DNA of 64,000 nucleotides from Arthrobacter sp. ES3-54 (GCF_029504395.1 NZ_JAQFIF010000006.1:186001-250000); one strand, 5' to 3'; positions 25,620 through 35,201 are shown, counted from the stretch's first letter. Notes: generated by a model not told the origin, from the letters alone. A program made the numbers and translations.

Positions 25620-26579
25620 TCATGGCCACGATGCGGAACGGGCTCGACGGCGGGGTGCACCGAACGCGGCCAGCTTCTGTTCCAGCCGGCCCGGCTCCAT
25701 GAGGTCCGCCCAGACCCACCGCGCTACCCGGAGCCCCGTCGCCCGGATCCGATTTTCGCGCTCTTTCTCGTCCACGACGGCCTGCGATGCGGTCCTGCCC
25801 CGAAGGTATTCGGGTTTCAGATATTTCTCGATGCCGTCGAACTCGCCCACCAACCGTGCATTCTTCCAGTAGTAGTCCGCATAGCCCACCAGACCGGTGC
25901 CGTCCCGGATTTCGTGTTGAAGTTCCGGCGGCTGGAATCCCGCTACGCACATGAGCCCGCGGCTGTAGGACTCCCCCGGGGACCCGGACCGCGGATCCCC
26001 GAATTCCACGGCAGTCCTAATCCGCCGCGCAGCCGCAGCGGTGTAATTGCCGTCGACACCCGCCAGGAGTATTTCCTTAGAGAGCGCGGGCAGCCCATAC
26101 GCGGCGTCCGGCCTGAGCACGTGGTCCAAAGGAACAATGGCTTGAGCAAATGGCGTGAAAGCAGCCAGATCCAGCACCGTACGGACCCTCCCCGTGACCA
26201 GGAGGCCTTCGCGCCGGAACACCTTGAGACGGTCCGGGTCTACGTAGTGCCGCCGCACCCCCGCGCGCGAGCGTCCGCCGCCGTTCTGAAGCGTCAGCGC
26301 ATGGACCGGATGACGCTGGCCACTCGTTGGAACTCCCCACACGGACGCGGCGGAGTGCCTGGCAAAAACTGTCCGGGCCGTGAACGTCTCTGCGGCGGCG
26401 CTAACCCGGATCCGGTACTGTTCCCAAGGCTGCAGCGTCCTCCACGCCTCCCCGTCGACGTAAACGCCATGGCGCACACGAACGAGCGCTCCTGACCGGG
26501 AGCGTTTGGCTAGCTCTTTCGGCGTGAGCCCCTGCTGGACGTGCTCGCGGGCCAGGATCAGTCTCGGCAATTCGTTCAT
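25620..26579 (-). CDS. AbiEi-like antitoxin-domain / DUF559-like protein
   Basis: 319 aa from ATG 26579. The N terminus is AbiEi-like (LILAREHVQQGLTPKELAKRSRSGALVRVRHGVYV), the middle carries FARHSAASVWGVP, and the C terminus a nuclease-like fold (YADYYWKNARLVGEFDGIEKY with D and E-D). The same layout as the gene at 16335-17156 but only distantly similar. Function unknown; no partner toxin is adjacent. The 268 bp upstream carry short tandem repeats and no gene. Confidence 0.75.
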   Translation of the reverse strand: MNELPRLILAREHVQQGLTPKELAKRSRSGALVRVRHGVYVDGEAWRTLQPWEQYRIRVSAAAETFTARTVFARHSAASVWGVPTSGQRHPVHALTLQNGGGRSRAGVRRHYVDPDRLKVFRREGLLVTGRVRTVLDLAAFTPFAQAIVPLDHVLRPDAAYGLPALSKEILLAGVDGNYTAAAARRIRTAVEFGDPRSGSPGESYSRGLMCVAGFQPPELQHEIRDGTGLVGYADYYWKNARLVGEFDGIEKYLKPEYLRGRTASQAVVDEKERENRIRATGLRVARWVWADLMEPGRLEQKLAAFGAPRRRARSASWP

Positions 26580-26658
26580 GGAACGAAGATCGCAGCAAGG
26601 GAGCCGCGGCGCCATGACCGGCCGCCCGGGTGTGGACAACCCGCCGCGCATCCCGTTC

Positions 26659-26715
26659 GGCGACGCGCATTCCGGCCGGCGACGCAGATTCCGGCCTGCG
26701 ACGCGCAGATTACCT
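26659..26715. repeat. Three tandem 19-bp repeats
   Basis: GGCGACGCGCATTCCGGCC, GGCGACGCAGATTCCGGCC and TGCGACGCGCAGATTACCT follow each other without gaps in the intergenic region between menD and the AbiEi-like gene. Further on, CGTCGCGCCGGGCGCGG occurs twice (near 26753 and 26815). Confidence 0.7.
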
Positions 26716-26847
26716 GACGTGGCGGGTATTCGGGTGTCGGTTGGTATTTTGCGTCGCGCCGGGCGCGGAGCGCAGCGTCGGGCAGTTTGCGCAGCGCAGG
26801 GTGCGGAGCGCGTCGTCGCGCCGGGCGCGGCGCACGGCGCACTGCGG

Positions 26848-28581
26848 CTACGTCTGCGGGAGGCCTTCCACGGCGGTAGCGACCGCGGCCCGGATGGCGC
26901 GGTGCAGCTCCCCCAGCCGGTGCCGGTCCGTACGCACTTCGATGATGCTGCGGCCCTCCAGCGGGCCGGACAGCGCTTCGGCGAGTTCCGCCGTCGTGCC
27001 GACCCTGCGGTGCACGACGCCGTAGGCCGCGGCCAGCGCGGCGAGGTCCACCCGCTGGGGGGTGGCGAAGAGGCGTTCGACGGCGTTGCCGTAGCGCCCC
27101 GCCGCGGCGACTGCGCCGTGCTCCAGGAGCCCGAAGATGGCACCGCCGGCGTCATTGAGCACCACGATCCGCAGCAGCGGTTCGGCCTCCCCGGCGCCGA
27201 GCAGGAGTCCCCCGGCGTCGTGCAGGAACGTCACGTCCCCCATAAGCACGGTGGTTTCCTGGCCCCCGCCCAGCGCGATCCCCGTGGCGGTGGACGTGGT
27301 GCCGTCGATCCCGGCCAGACCCCGGTTGGCGAACATGGTGGCCTGCGGTTCCGCGGGCGGCGCCCCGGCGAGGTCGACGTCGCGGATCCCGTTCGAGGAG
27401 CCCAGGACCAGCTGCTCGCGGGCGTGCTTCCAGACCTCGGCACCAACCGACGGGCCGGTCGGCGCAGGGGACGCGGCCAGGATCAGGTCCACGGCGTGCT
27501 GCGCGGCGGCTCCCGCCAGCAGCCAGGCATCGAGCCACGCGGCAGCCCCGCGGCCGGCGAACACCGCCAGGTCCGCCAGGGATTCCAGCGGCAGTTCGGT
27601 GCGGCGGCCGGGTTCGTACCAGGCCACCGGCACGGGCTGGTACAGGGCCGAGGGGACATCGGCCCGCTCCAGCAGCGCACTCACCGGCCGGGAGAGCGTC
27701 GGCCGGCCGAAGAGGACCACCCGTTCGATCGGATGGGCCGAGTCCGCGCCGAAGTGGTCGATCAGCAGCCGGTAGGGCCCAACGGCGTTGGGGCCGAAGC
27801 GGGCGTTGGAGGACGGTTCGGCCAGCAGCGGCAGGCCGTGCGCGCGGGCAAAGGCCTCGGCGACCGGACCGGCGTCGTGCCCGGCCAGCACCACGGTGCG
27901 CCGCTCCGGCAGTGCTGTTGACGCGGCCGGGAAGTCCAGCGCCAGGGGGCGCCGGGCGGCCCGGTACAACCCGCGTCCGGCCGCCGCGGGCAGCCCGTCG
28001 CCCACGGCGGGGACCAGCGGGTCACGGAAGGCAAGGTTCAGTTGCACCGGCCCGGGAGGGGCGTCCTCGAAGGCTCCGGTGGCGGCGCTGAGGGCGGTGT
28101 CGACGGCGCGCTGGGGATCGCTGCCCGCGGGCACGTCGACGGCGAAGCGGACGTGCTCGCCGAACAGGTCCAGCTGTACGGTGGTCTGGTTTGCCCCGGT
28201 CCCCCGCAGCTCCTCGGGCCGGTCGGCGGAGATGACCACGAGCGGCACCGCGGCATGGTTGGCCTCCATGACGGCCGGCAGGAGGTTGCCGACGGCGGTC
28301 CCGGACGTGGTGAGGACGGCGGCGGGGGCTCCGGCGGACAAAGCGAGGCCGAGGGCCGTGAAGCCGGCCGTCCGCTCGTCGATCCGGACCAGCAGCTCCA
28401 CGCGTCCGGTGGCTTCGGCCTCGGCCAGGGCATAGGCCATGGGCGCCGAGCGCGAACCCGGGGACACCACCACCTGGCGCACACCGGCGGCGAGCAAAGT
28501 GTCGACGGCGATGCGCGCCGCCTCCACCGCGGTCAGGCCGCCGGAGGTGGACGAGGCGGCAGCGGAATCCGCCGGACTCAC
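26848..28581 (-). CDS. menD: SEPHCHC synthase (MenD)
   Basis: 577-aa thiamine-diphosphate enzyme joining isochorismate and 2-oxoglutarate, second step of menaquinone synthesis. The N-terminal PYR domain has VVVSPGSRSAPMAYALAEA and the conserved Glu in RIDERTAGFTALG; the C-terminal PP domain has GDVTFLHDAGGLLL and VVLNDAGGAIF. The GTG start at 28581 overlaps the argS stop by 4 nt; longer frames extend into argS and are rejected. Separated from menF by the transporter and AbiEi genes. Confidence 0.93.
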   Translation of the reverse strand: MSPADSAAASSTSGGLTAVEAARIAVDTLLAAGVRQVVVSPGSRSAPMAYALAEAEATGRVELLVRIDERTAGFTALGLALSAGAPAAVLTTSGTAVGNLLPAVMEANHAAVPLVVISADRPEELRGTGANQTTVQLDLFGEHVRFAVDVPAGSDPQRAVDTALSAATGAFEDAPPGPVQLNLAFRDPLVPAVGDGLPAAAGRGLYRAARRPLALDFPAASTALPERRTVVLAGHDAGPVAEAFARAHGLPLLAEPSSNARFGPNAVGPYRLLIDHFGADSAHPIERVVLFGRPTLSRPVSALLERADVPSALYQPVPVAWYEPGRRTELPLESLADLAVFAGRGAAAWLDAWLLAGAAAQHAVDLILAASPAPTGPSVGAEVWKHAREQLVLGSSNGIRDVDLAGAPPAEPQATMFANRGLAGIDGTTSTATGIALGGGQETTVLMGDVTFLHDAGGLLLGAGEAEPLLRIVVLNDAGGAIFGLLEHGAVAAAGRYGNAVERLFATPQRVDLAALAAAYGVVHRRVGTTAELAEALSGPLEGRSIIEVRTDRHRLGELHRAIRAAVATAVEGLPQT

Positions 28582-30401
28582 ATGTTCTCCGGCGTTTCGA
28601 TGCCCAGAAGTTCCAGGCCGCCGGACAGGCGGCGCAGCGCCAGCGCGCACAGGGCCAGCCGCGAGTCCCGGACGGATTCCTCGGCCTTGAGCACCGGGCA
28701 CTGGTCGTAGAAGGTGGTGAACAGCTGCGCGAGCTCAAAGAGGTAGCCGCAGAGCCGGTGCGGCTCCAGGGCGTCCCGGACCTTGTTCAGCGTCGCGTCG
28801 AACTCCAGCAGGTGCAGGGCCAGCGCGCGTTCTGCGGGTTCGACGACGGCGATCGCCGTGGCGGGCCCGCCCTCCCCGGCTGCCGCGATGCCAGTTGCCT
28901 GGGTGCCGGCCGGCGTGCCGCCGTCGCCGCCGGTGACCTGCTCCAGCACCCCGGCTTTGCGCAGGATGGAGCGGATTCGTGCGGCAGCGTACTGCACGTA
29001 GGGTCCGGTGTTGCCGCTAAGGGCGAGCATCCGGTCGAAGTCGAAGACGTACTCGGTCTCGTGGCCGGTGGAGAGGTCGGCGTACTTGACGGCGCCGATG
29101 CCCACCTGGCGGGCGGTCACGGCGCGCTCGTCCTCACTGAGCTCGGGCCGGCTCGCGTCAATGACGGCACGGGCGCGGTCCACGGCCTCCTCGAGCAGGG
29201 CCATGAGCTTCACCGGGGCACCGGAGCGGGACTTGAGGATCTTCCCGTCTTCGCCGAGCACGTTGCCAATCTGCACGTGCACGGCCTGGACTGTGTCCGG
29301 CAGCCAGCCGGCGTCGCGGGCGGTGGTCATGACCATGCGCAGGTGGACGTTCTGCGGGGCGCCGACGACGTAGAGGATCCGGTTGGCCGCCAGGTCGCGG
29401 ACCCGGTAGCGGATGGTGGCGAGGTCTGTGGTGCCGTAGCCGTAGCCGCCGTCGGACTTGCGGATGATCAGCGGCAGCGGTTCCCCGTCGCGGCCGGTAA
29501 AGCCGGCGGGGAAGGTGCACAGGGCGCCGTCGCTGATCCGGGCGAGGCCGCGTTCCTCTAGTTCCTGGCACAGCTGTGCCAGATGCGCGTCGTAGGAGCT
29601 TTCGCCGGCGATGTGGTCATCGGTGAGGCTGATGCCCAGCGCGGAGTAGATGGCGTTGAAGTAGCGCTTGGACTGCGCGACGAGCCGCTGCCAGACGGCG
29701 AAGGTCTCGGTGTCGCCGCCCTGCAGGGCCACGACGCGGAGCCGGGCGCGGGTGGCGAAGCCGTCCTCGTCGGTGGCGGAGGCATCGAACTTAGCCCGGG
29801 CGGCCTGGTAGAACGCGCTGGGGTCCTCCACCAGCAGCGCCGCTTCCGGGGAGTCCTCACCGATCTCCAGCCAGTGTTCGATCAGCATGCCGAACGGGGT
29901 TCCCCAGTCGCCGATGTGGTTCTGCCGGATCACGGTGTCACCGAGGGCTTCGAGCACCTTGACCAGACTGTCCCCCACCACGGTGGTGCGCAGGTGGCCG
30001 ACGTGCATTTCCTTGGCGACGTTCGGGGAGGAATAGTCGACGACGACGCGCTGCGGTGTTGCGGCCGGCGTCACCGCGGTGGCCTTGGACGCGGCTTGGA
30101 CCGACTCTGCATTGAGCAGTTCCTCGATCCAGGTGCCGTCAAAGCTCAGGTTGATGAAGCCGGGCCCGGAGATTTCCACGCTGGTGCAGATGCCGTCCAG
30201 GTTCAGGGCCTCGACGATCTTGGCGGCGGCGTCCCGCGGCGGCAGGCCGGCTTTCTTGGCCAGGGCCATGGCGGCGTTGATCTGGATGTCGGCGAACTGG
30301 GAGGGCCTGACCACCGGGTCCGCCTGCCGGAACTCTTCGCCGAACGCGGTGGCAATTGCAGCCTGGACTCTGGGGACAACCAATTCGGCCGGATTATTCA
30401 C
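28578..30401 (-). CDS. argS: Arginyl-tRNA synthetase
   Basis: 607-aa class I synthetase charging tRNA-Arg. The HIGH-type motif is in SSPNVAKEMHVGHLRTTVVG near residue 130; the C-terminal DALR domain (tRNA anticodon side) is at the end. It is longer than the usual 550-590 aa: a Gly/Ala/Thr-rich insert (GGDGGTPAGTQATGIAAAG) lies near residue 500. GTG start at 30401, 8 nt after a GATAAT box. Overlaps menD by 4 nt, forming an argS-menD unit. Confidence 0.95.
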   Translation of the reverse strand: MNNPAELVVPRVQAAIATAFGEEFRQADPVVRPSQFADIQINAAMALAKKAGLPPRDAAAKIVEALNLDGICTSVEISGPGFINLSFDGTWIEELLNAESVQAASKATAVTPAATPQRVVVDYSSPNVAKEMHVGHLRTTVVGDSLVKVLEALGDTVIRQNHIGDWGTPFGMLIEHWLEIGEDSPEAALLVEDPSAFYQAARAKFDASATDEDGFATRARLRVVALQGGDTETFAVWQRLVAQSKRYFNAIYSALGISLTDDHIAGESSYDAHLAQLCQELEERGLARISDGALCTFPAGFTGRDGEPLPLIIRKSDGGYGYGTTDLATIRYRVRDLAANRILYVVGAPQNVHLRMVMTTARDAGWLPDTVQAVHVQIGNVLGEDGKILKSRSGAPVKLMALLEEAVDRARAVIDASRPELSEDERAVTARQVGIGAVKYADLSTGHETEYVFDFDRMLALSGNTGPYVQYAAARIRSILRKAGVLEQVTGGDGGTPAGTQATGIAAAGEGGPATAIAVVEPAERALALHLLEFDATLNKVRDALEPHRLCGYLFELAQLFTTFYDQCPVLKAEESVRDSRLALCALALRRLSGGLELLGIETPENM

Positions 30402-30459
30402 AGTCCCAAATTATCAGTTCGGGCCTGCCCGGGTTTCTCCCCCCTCCCTCAGCCCGAAG

Positions 30460-30519
30460 CAACGCGGGGCCATCTCGCCCATCCAGTGGCCAAAATGGGT
30501 GCGAACTGACCCCGCGTTG
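30460..30519. repeat. Palindromic 3'-end repeat, family B, copy 2
   Basis: Arms CAACGCGGGGCCATCTCGCCCAT-type (left) and ATGGGTGCGAACTGACCCCG-CGTTG (right). They match the arms of 1126-1200 while the centre differs. It lies about 33 bp downstream of the phoX stop and is a likely phoX terminator. Confidence 0.7.
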
Positions 30520-30551
30520 CAGTGTTGTTGTTTTGCCGTGCCGGCAGGTGG

Positions 30552-32645
30552 CTAGGCGTCGGTGCGGAACACCTGGACCACGGACGGACGCGGGGCGCGC
30601 ACCTGGCCGGGCTTCGGCGTCGCGCCGGCGGCGACGTAGTCCGGGAAGTAGGAGTGCTGCTCGGCGAAGGTCCCTTCCTCGCCCGGGTGCTGAACGGCAA
30701 CGAATACTGTGCGTTCGTCGTCGTGGATGACCGGGCCGCAGGTCTCGGCGTCGCGCGGGACGGCCAGGAACTGCTCCACCTTGCCGCGTTCGGCACCGTC
30801 CAGGGTCACCTTGAAGAGCCCGTCAGCGTAGCCGATGCTGGAGGGCGCGCCGTCGGTCGAGATCCACAGGTTGCCCACGGAATCGAAGGCCACGTTGTCC
30901 GGGCAGGAGACGGGTGAGACCTGGCTGGCGGGGAACCCGGCGAAGTAGGCGGTGGAGTTCTTGGCCGGATCGCCGCAGACCATCAGCAGGTTCCAGCCAA
31001 ATGTGGTTGAAGTCTGGTCCCCGGTCTCGGTGATTTCGACGATGTGGCCGTCGCGGTTGAGGGTGCGGGGGTTGACCTCGGTGGCGCCTTCCTTGCCGGG
31101 CTTGCCGCGGTCCGCGTTGTTCGTGCAGACGACGTAGACCTTGCCGGTGTGCAGGCTGGGCTGGACGTCTTCGCAGCGGTCCATCTTGGTGGGGCCCACC
31201 TTGTCGGCGGCGAGGCGGGTGTATACGAGCACCTCTTCCACGGACATCCCGGCCACCTTGGACTGTCCGCCCACCACGAGGGGCAGCCATTCCCCGGATC
31301 CGTCGAAGGCCCCGTCGGCCGGAAGCTTGCCCGCGCCGTCGAACCCGTCCGGCGAATTGCCTGTGAACTTGGCGACGTACAGGTCGCCTTCCGAGAGCAG
31401 AGTGAGGTTGTTCCTGCGGTCCTCCGCCGTTTTCCCGGGCCGGTATGTGCCGGCCGAGACGAACTTGTACAGGTAGTCGAAGCGCTCGTCGTCGCCCATG
31501 TAAGCCACCACGTGGCCCGACTTGGCGACGATCACGTTGGCGCCTTCATGCTTGAAGCGGCCCATCGCGGAGTGCTTGCGGGGCGTGGAGGAGGGATCGA
31601 ACGGGTCCACTTCCACGATCCAGCCGAAACGGTTGGCCTCGTTCTGGTAGCCGGGGTTGCGGGTGTCAAAGCGCGGGTCATCCAATTCCCACTGGCGCGC
31701 GGTGGGCTTGTTGGTCAGGCCGTAGCGCTTGTCCGCGTCAGAGGTTCCAGGCGTGGCGAAATAGCCGTTGAAGTTTTCCTCGCCGGACAGGATGGTGCCC
31801 CACGGCGTGGTGCCGCCGGAGCAGTTGCCCAGCGTGCCCTTGATGGACCGGCCGCTGGGATCGGCTGCGGTCTTCAGGAGCGCGGATCCGGCGGCCGGGC
31901 CGTCGAGCTGGTAGGTGGTGTCGGTCAGGAAGCGACGGTTCAGGCCGGCGCCCCGGACGTAGTTCCAGGGCTTGTTCTTGTTCTTGCGCTCCAGCTCGAC
32001 CACCGTGAGGCCGTGGGCTGCGCGGCCGATCGCGCGGGCCTCCGCGGCGTCGAATCCGGCCGGCAGCATGATGGACTCATTGGTGTATTCGTGGTTGGTG
32101 AAGAGCACGGCCCGGCGGTCCTTGGAGCCGTCGATCGGCAGGATGTCCGTGTAGTCGTTGTTATAGCCGAACTGGCGGGCCTGCGCCGCCGCGCTCTGGT
32201 GATCGAGGTCGAAGGCCGGCGAGTCCTTGAAGAGCGGGTCGCCCCAGCGGATCACCGGCTGCCAAGTGAACCCGGCCGGGACGGTGAGCTGGTCCACGGC
32301 GGCGTCCACCGGAGCGATGGCGGTGAACTGCAGCTTCGATTTTCCAAACCCCTCCTTGGCGGCGGCGGCGAGGCCCGGGCCGCCGTCGGCGGCAGCGGGC
32401 CCGGCGGACGTCACCGCATTGCCGAAGGCGACGGCGAGCGCACCGGCGGCGCCGAAGCCCAGGGCAGCGCGGCGGGACATCGTGGCGGAGGCGATGTCCC
32501 GGAAGTAGCCGTTGGTGCTGGTGTTGCAGACCTCGCCCGAGCAGGCGTTGGCGCACTTCAGCGCGCAGGTAACGGGGCTCCGCTTGCCTTTGGTGTGGCC
32601 AAGCATGGGGAGCAGGGAGAATGTGCGTCCGGAGGAGACAGACAT
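30552..32645 (-). CDS. phoX: PhoX family (DUF839) alkaline phosphatase, Tat-exported
   Basis: 697-aa secreted phosphatase; PhoX enzymes use calcium and iron and scavenge phosphate from organic esters. A 55-residue Cys-rich lead (TCALKCANACSGEVCN) precedes the twin-arginine signal MSRRAALGFGAAGALAVAFG, an arrangement seen in actinobacterial relatives. Family blocks: HEYTNE, NCSGGTTPWGTILSGEENFN, KHSAMGRFKHEGANVIV. The ATG at 32645 has GAAGG upstream. No PHO box can be asserted. Confidence 0.9.
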   Translation of the reverse strand: MSVSSGRTFSLLPMLGHTKGKRSPVTCALKCANACSGEVCNTSTNGYFRDIASATMSRRAALGFGAAGALAVAFGNAVTSAGPAAADGGPGLAAAAKEGFGKSKLQFTAIAPVDAAVDQLTVPAGFTWQPVIRWGDPLFKDSPAFDLDHQSAAAQARQFGYNNDYTDILPIDGSKDRRAVLFTNHEYTNESIMLPAGFDAAEARAIGRAAHGLTVVELERKNKNKPWNYVRGAGLNRRFLTDTTYQLDGPAAGSALLKTAADPSGRSIKGTLGNCSGGTTPWGTILSGEENFNGYFATPGTSDADKRYGLTNKPTARQWELDDPRFDTRNPGYQNEANRFGWIVEVDPFDPSSTPRKHSAMGRFKHEGANVIVAKSGHVVAYMGDDERFDYLYKFVSAGTYRPGKTAEDRRNNLTLLSEGDLYVAKFTGNSPDGFDGAGKLPADGAFDGSGEWLPLVVGGQSKVAGMSVEEVLVYTRLAADKVGPTKMDRCEDVQPSLHTGKVYVVCTNNADRGKPGKEGATEVNPRTLNRDGHIVEITETGDQTSTTFGWNLLMVCGDPAKNSTAYFAGFPASQVSPVSCPDNVAFDSVGNLWISTDGAPSSIGYADGLFKVTLDGAERGKVEQFLAVPRDAETCGPVIHDDERTVFVAVQHPGEEGTFAEQHSYFPDYVAAGATPKPGQVRAPRPSVVQVFRTDA

Positions 32646-32768
32646 GGAGAGACCTTCCATGGGGTGAGTTGCGGTCGCGCCCACCCTTCCAGCCGCTGGC
32701 TACCGAGAGGCGTCTCCCAGATGAAGCCTGGGTGAACGTGTGAAGATCCGGCGTACCCGCCGACCCCG

Positions 32769-32828
32769 TCGGTTGCTCCGTAAACGCCGTTTTCGGGGTC
32801 CTGAAGGGCAGTTACGGAGCAGTCGATG
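32769..32828. repeat. 60-bp palindromic repeat, family A, copy 2
   Basis: Begins TCGGTTGCTCCGTAA and ends TTACGGAGCAGTCGATG; gap-free match to copies at 2701 and 60300. It overlaps the last codons and stop of menC (stop at 32812-32814), so the element supplies the menC C terminus. Confidence 0.85.
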
Positions 32829-33849
32829 CGGCCAGCACGGCGTGTACGCGCCGCAGCCGGTCCAGCCACCAGTCCCGGCGTTCCGGTGAGGCGGCGTGTG
32901 CGTCCAGCAGTTCCGGCGCCGGGCGGACGTCGCGGAGGGTGATCGCGCCGTCGTCGGGAACCAGTGAATCCTGCGTGACATCGGCGGCGAGCAGGGACAC
33001 TGTCCCCAGGCCGCAGGCGTACGGCAGTTCCGGCAGGGCGGCGGCGAGGGCCAGGCCGGCCCGGATGCCCACCGAGGTGTCCAACGCCGAACTCACGACG
33101 GCGGGCAGCCCCGCCTGCGCCACGATTTGCAAGGCGCGCCGCACTCCCCCGAGCGGGGCGACCTTGACCACGATCAGGTCCGCGGCGCCGGCGCGGGCCA
33201 CTTTGAGGGGGTCCTCTTCCTTGCGCACGCTCTCATCCGCGGCAATCAGCACGGGGACGCCGGCGGCCCGCAGCTGCCGCCGGACCTCGGCGAGGCCCGC
33301 GATCTCCGGCACGGGCTGTTCGGCATATTCGAGCCCGACGGCGGCGAGCCGCCTGAGTGCCGTGACGGCCTCCGGCACGTCCCAGCCGCCGTTCGCGTCC
33401 ACCCGGATCGCGGCGTCCGGCAACGCCTCCCGGACGGCCGCCACCCGGGCGGCGTCGTCGTCGAGGCTCTGGCCGCGTTCCGCCACTTTGACTTTGACCG
33501 CGCCCACCCGGCCAAAGCGGGCCAGGATCTCGGGCACCTGGCGTGCCGGCACGGCTGGGACAGTGGCGTTGACCGGGATGCTGTCCCGCAACGGCGCCGG
33601 AAACCCAGCCCAGCCGGCCTCGATGGCGGCCGCAAGCCAGCGGGAGGCCTCGGCGTCGTCGTACTCGGGGAAGGGAGAGAATTCGCCCCAGCCCAGCGGC
33701 CCGCGGAGCAGCAGGGCCTCGCGCTGCAGGATGCCCCGGAACTTCACGCGCATCGGCAGGCTCACAACATGGGCGCCGGCCAGGAGTTCGTCGAGGCCGG
33801 GCAGGGGCACGGCGGAACGTGCCGGAGGGTCCATGGGGAGGGCGGGCAT
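32812..33849 (-). CDS. menC: o-Succinylbenzoate synthase
   Basis: 345-aa enolase-superfamily enzyme dehydrating SHCHC to o-succinylbenzoate in menaquinone synthesis. Key positions: VKVKVAERG (base Lys), RVDANGGW and ADES (metal carboxylates), IVVKVAPLGG (second Lys). The ATG at 33849 is 6 nt after a TACAGT box, suggesting a leaderless message; longer frames upstream have no support. The last five residues and the stop fall within a 60-bp palindromic repeat. Confidence 0.9.
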   Translation of the reverse strand: MPALPMDPPARSAVPLPGLDELLAGAHVVSLPMRVKFRGILQREALLLRGPLGWGEFSPFPEYDDAEASRWLAAAIEAGWAGFPAPLRDSIPVNATVPAVPARQVPEILARFGRVGAVKVKVAERGQSLDDDAARVAAVREALPDAAIRVDANGGWDVPEAVTALRRLAAVGLEYAEQPVPEIAGLAEVRRQLRAAGVPVLIAADESVRKEEDPLKVARAGAADLIVVKVAPLGGVRRALQIVAQAGLPAVVSSALDTSVGIRAGLALAAALPELPYACGLGTVSLLAADVTQDSLVPDDGAITLRDVRPAPELLDAHAASPERRDWWLDRLRRVHAVLAASTAP

Positions 33850-34166
33850 GGTGCCACTGTACTGGCATGCCGTCCTATGATGCCGCACTGGGACGCGAAG
33901 CGCTGGGGACGCAGGACAGGGAGGCTGATGAGGTCCTTGATGGGCCGGCGATGACTGGGGGTGAGTCCCTGGTCCAGGAAACTCGTCTTCGCCGGCCCCG
34001 CTCAAGGAGCGTAGTGCCGGGTGATAATCCGCGCCGGCACAAACGACTCTACGAGTCCCGCTCCGGCGGGACACGAGTAGCGAGTACTCGATTATTGGCG
34101 GGCGCTACACCCGGCGCGCGCCGGACCTTCAGCTGGCGCGCAGGGTTCTGTGGGACTCTTAATGGC
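33850..34166. other. 317-bp divergent intergenic region menC / PAP2 gene
   Basis: Holds the menC promoter at its left end and whatever drives the plus-strand phosphatase gene. Small inverted repeats (GTGCCGG...CCGGCAC around 34015-34041; CTCGTCTT-rich arms near 33980) are visible. No coding sequence, RNA gene or known riboswitch was recognised. Confidence 0.4.
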
Positions 34167-35201
34167 ATGACTTTTCGGCAGGAACACACCCCTTGGGACC
34201 CGTCTGCCCGAGTCCAGATAACACAGCTCCCAAAAACACAGCTCGCGGAAACACAGCTGCTCACGGCCCTGCCGCCCGAACCTCCGGAGCGCCGGCCTCG
34301 AGCCCGCCAGACACCGGATCCGCGGGCCCAGCGGTCCCCCGGCAAGGCCACGGCCGCCTTGTTCGTGCTGGCCACGGTTGCCTGCGTCGCTGGGCTGGCC
34401 GCCACCTACTTCTTCTTTGTCCGCACCACCACCGGACAGTTCATTGACGAATCGGCCCTCGTCGAAGCCGTTGAGCTCAGCGGCACCGTGGGCAAGGCCG
34501 CCACGAAACTCCTGGACTGGCTGCCGGCGCTCTCTGTGGTGATCGCGTCAATCGTGGTGGTCTTCGTCACCATCCTGCGGCGCCGCTGGTCTGCGGCCGG
34601 GATCGCGATTGCTGCTTGCGTGGGCGCCAACGTGGCAACGCAAATCCTGAAGGACCTCCTCCCGGTCCGGCCATACCGCGGCGTCGAGACACTGGAACTG
34701 AATTCGCTGCCCTCGGGCCACACCACCCTGGCTGCCTCGGCCGCAGCGGCCGTGTTCCTGCTGGTCTCGCCGCGCTGGCGGCCGCTGGCCGGCTATCTGG
34801 GCGGCAGCTTCGCGGTCGCCACGGGCGTGTCCACCCTGATCAACCAGTGGCACAGGCCCGCCGACGTCGTGGCGGCCTTCCTGCTGGTGGGCGCCTTCAT
34901 GATCCCGGCCGGCTGGCTGATCATCCGCCGGGGCCCGCGCTGGAACGTCTGGGACGGGTACGGCGGGCACTGGGCCTCGGCCAGGGTGTGGGTGCTGCTT
35001 CCCCTCCTCACCGGCCTTGCCGCGGCCGGGGTGGCGGCCTATGCCTTGCTGAACATCGGCCCGGGCGGGCAGATCAGCACCATCAGCTACTTCTGGGCCG
35101 GAACGTCGCTGATCATCATTGCTGGCTACCTCGCCACCGTGGCCGGCGTGTGGTTGTTCGGCTTGGCCGCCCGGACCGTCAGTAGTTCCGGCGGTGCTTG
35201 A
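34167..35201 (+). CDS. PAP2-family membrane phosphatase
   Basis: 344-aa integral membrane phosphatase. Residues 1-55 are a polar, Pro/Thr-rich cytoplasmic tail; then about six spans. The PAP2 signature is present as KDLLPVRPYRG, SLPSGHTTLAAS and NQWHRPADVV, containing the catalytic His residues. Such enzymes dephosphorylate lipid phosphates such as undecaprenyl diphosphate or phosphatidate; the substrate is not defined here. The 3' end overlaps the convergent MFS gene by 23 bp. No clear ribosome site before ATG 34167. Confidence 0.88.
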   Translation: MTFRQEHTPWDPSARVQITQLPKTQLAETQLLTALPPEPPERRPRARQTPDPRAQRSPGKATAALFVLATVACVAGLAATYFFFVRTTTGQFIDESALVEAVELSGTVGKAATKLLDWLPALSVVIASIVVVFVTILRRRWSAAGIAIAACVGANVATQILKDLLPVRPYRGVETLELNSLPSGHTTLAASAAAAVFLLVSPRWRPLAGYLGGSFAVATGVSTLINQWHRPADVVAAFLLVGAFMIPAGWLIIRRGPRWNVWDGYGGHWASARVWVLLPLLTGLAAAGVAAYALLNIGPGGQISTISYFWAGTSLIIIAGYLATVAGVWLFGLAARTVSSSGGA

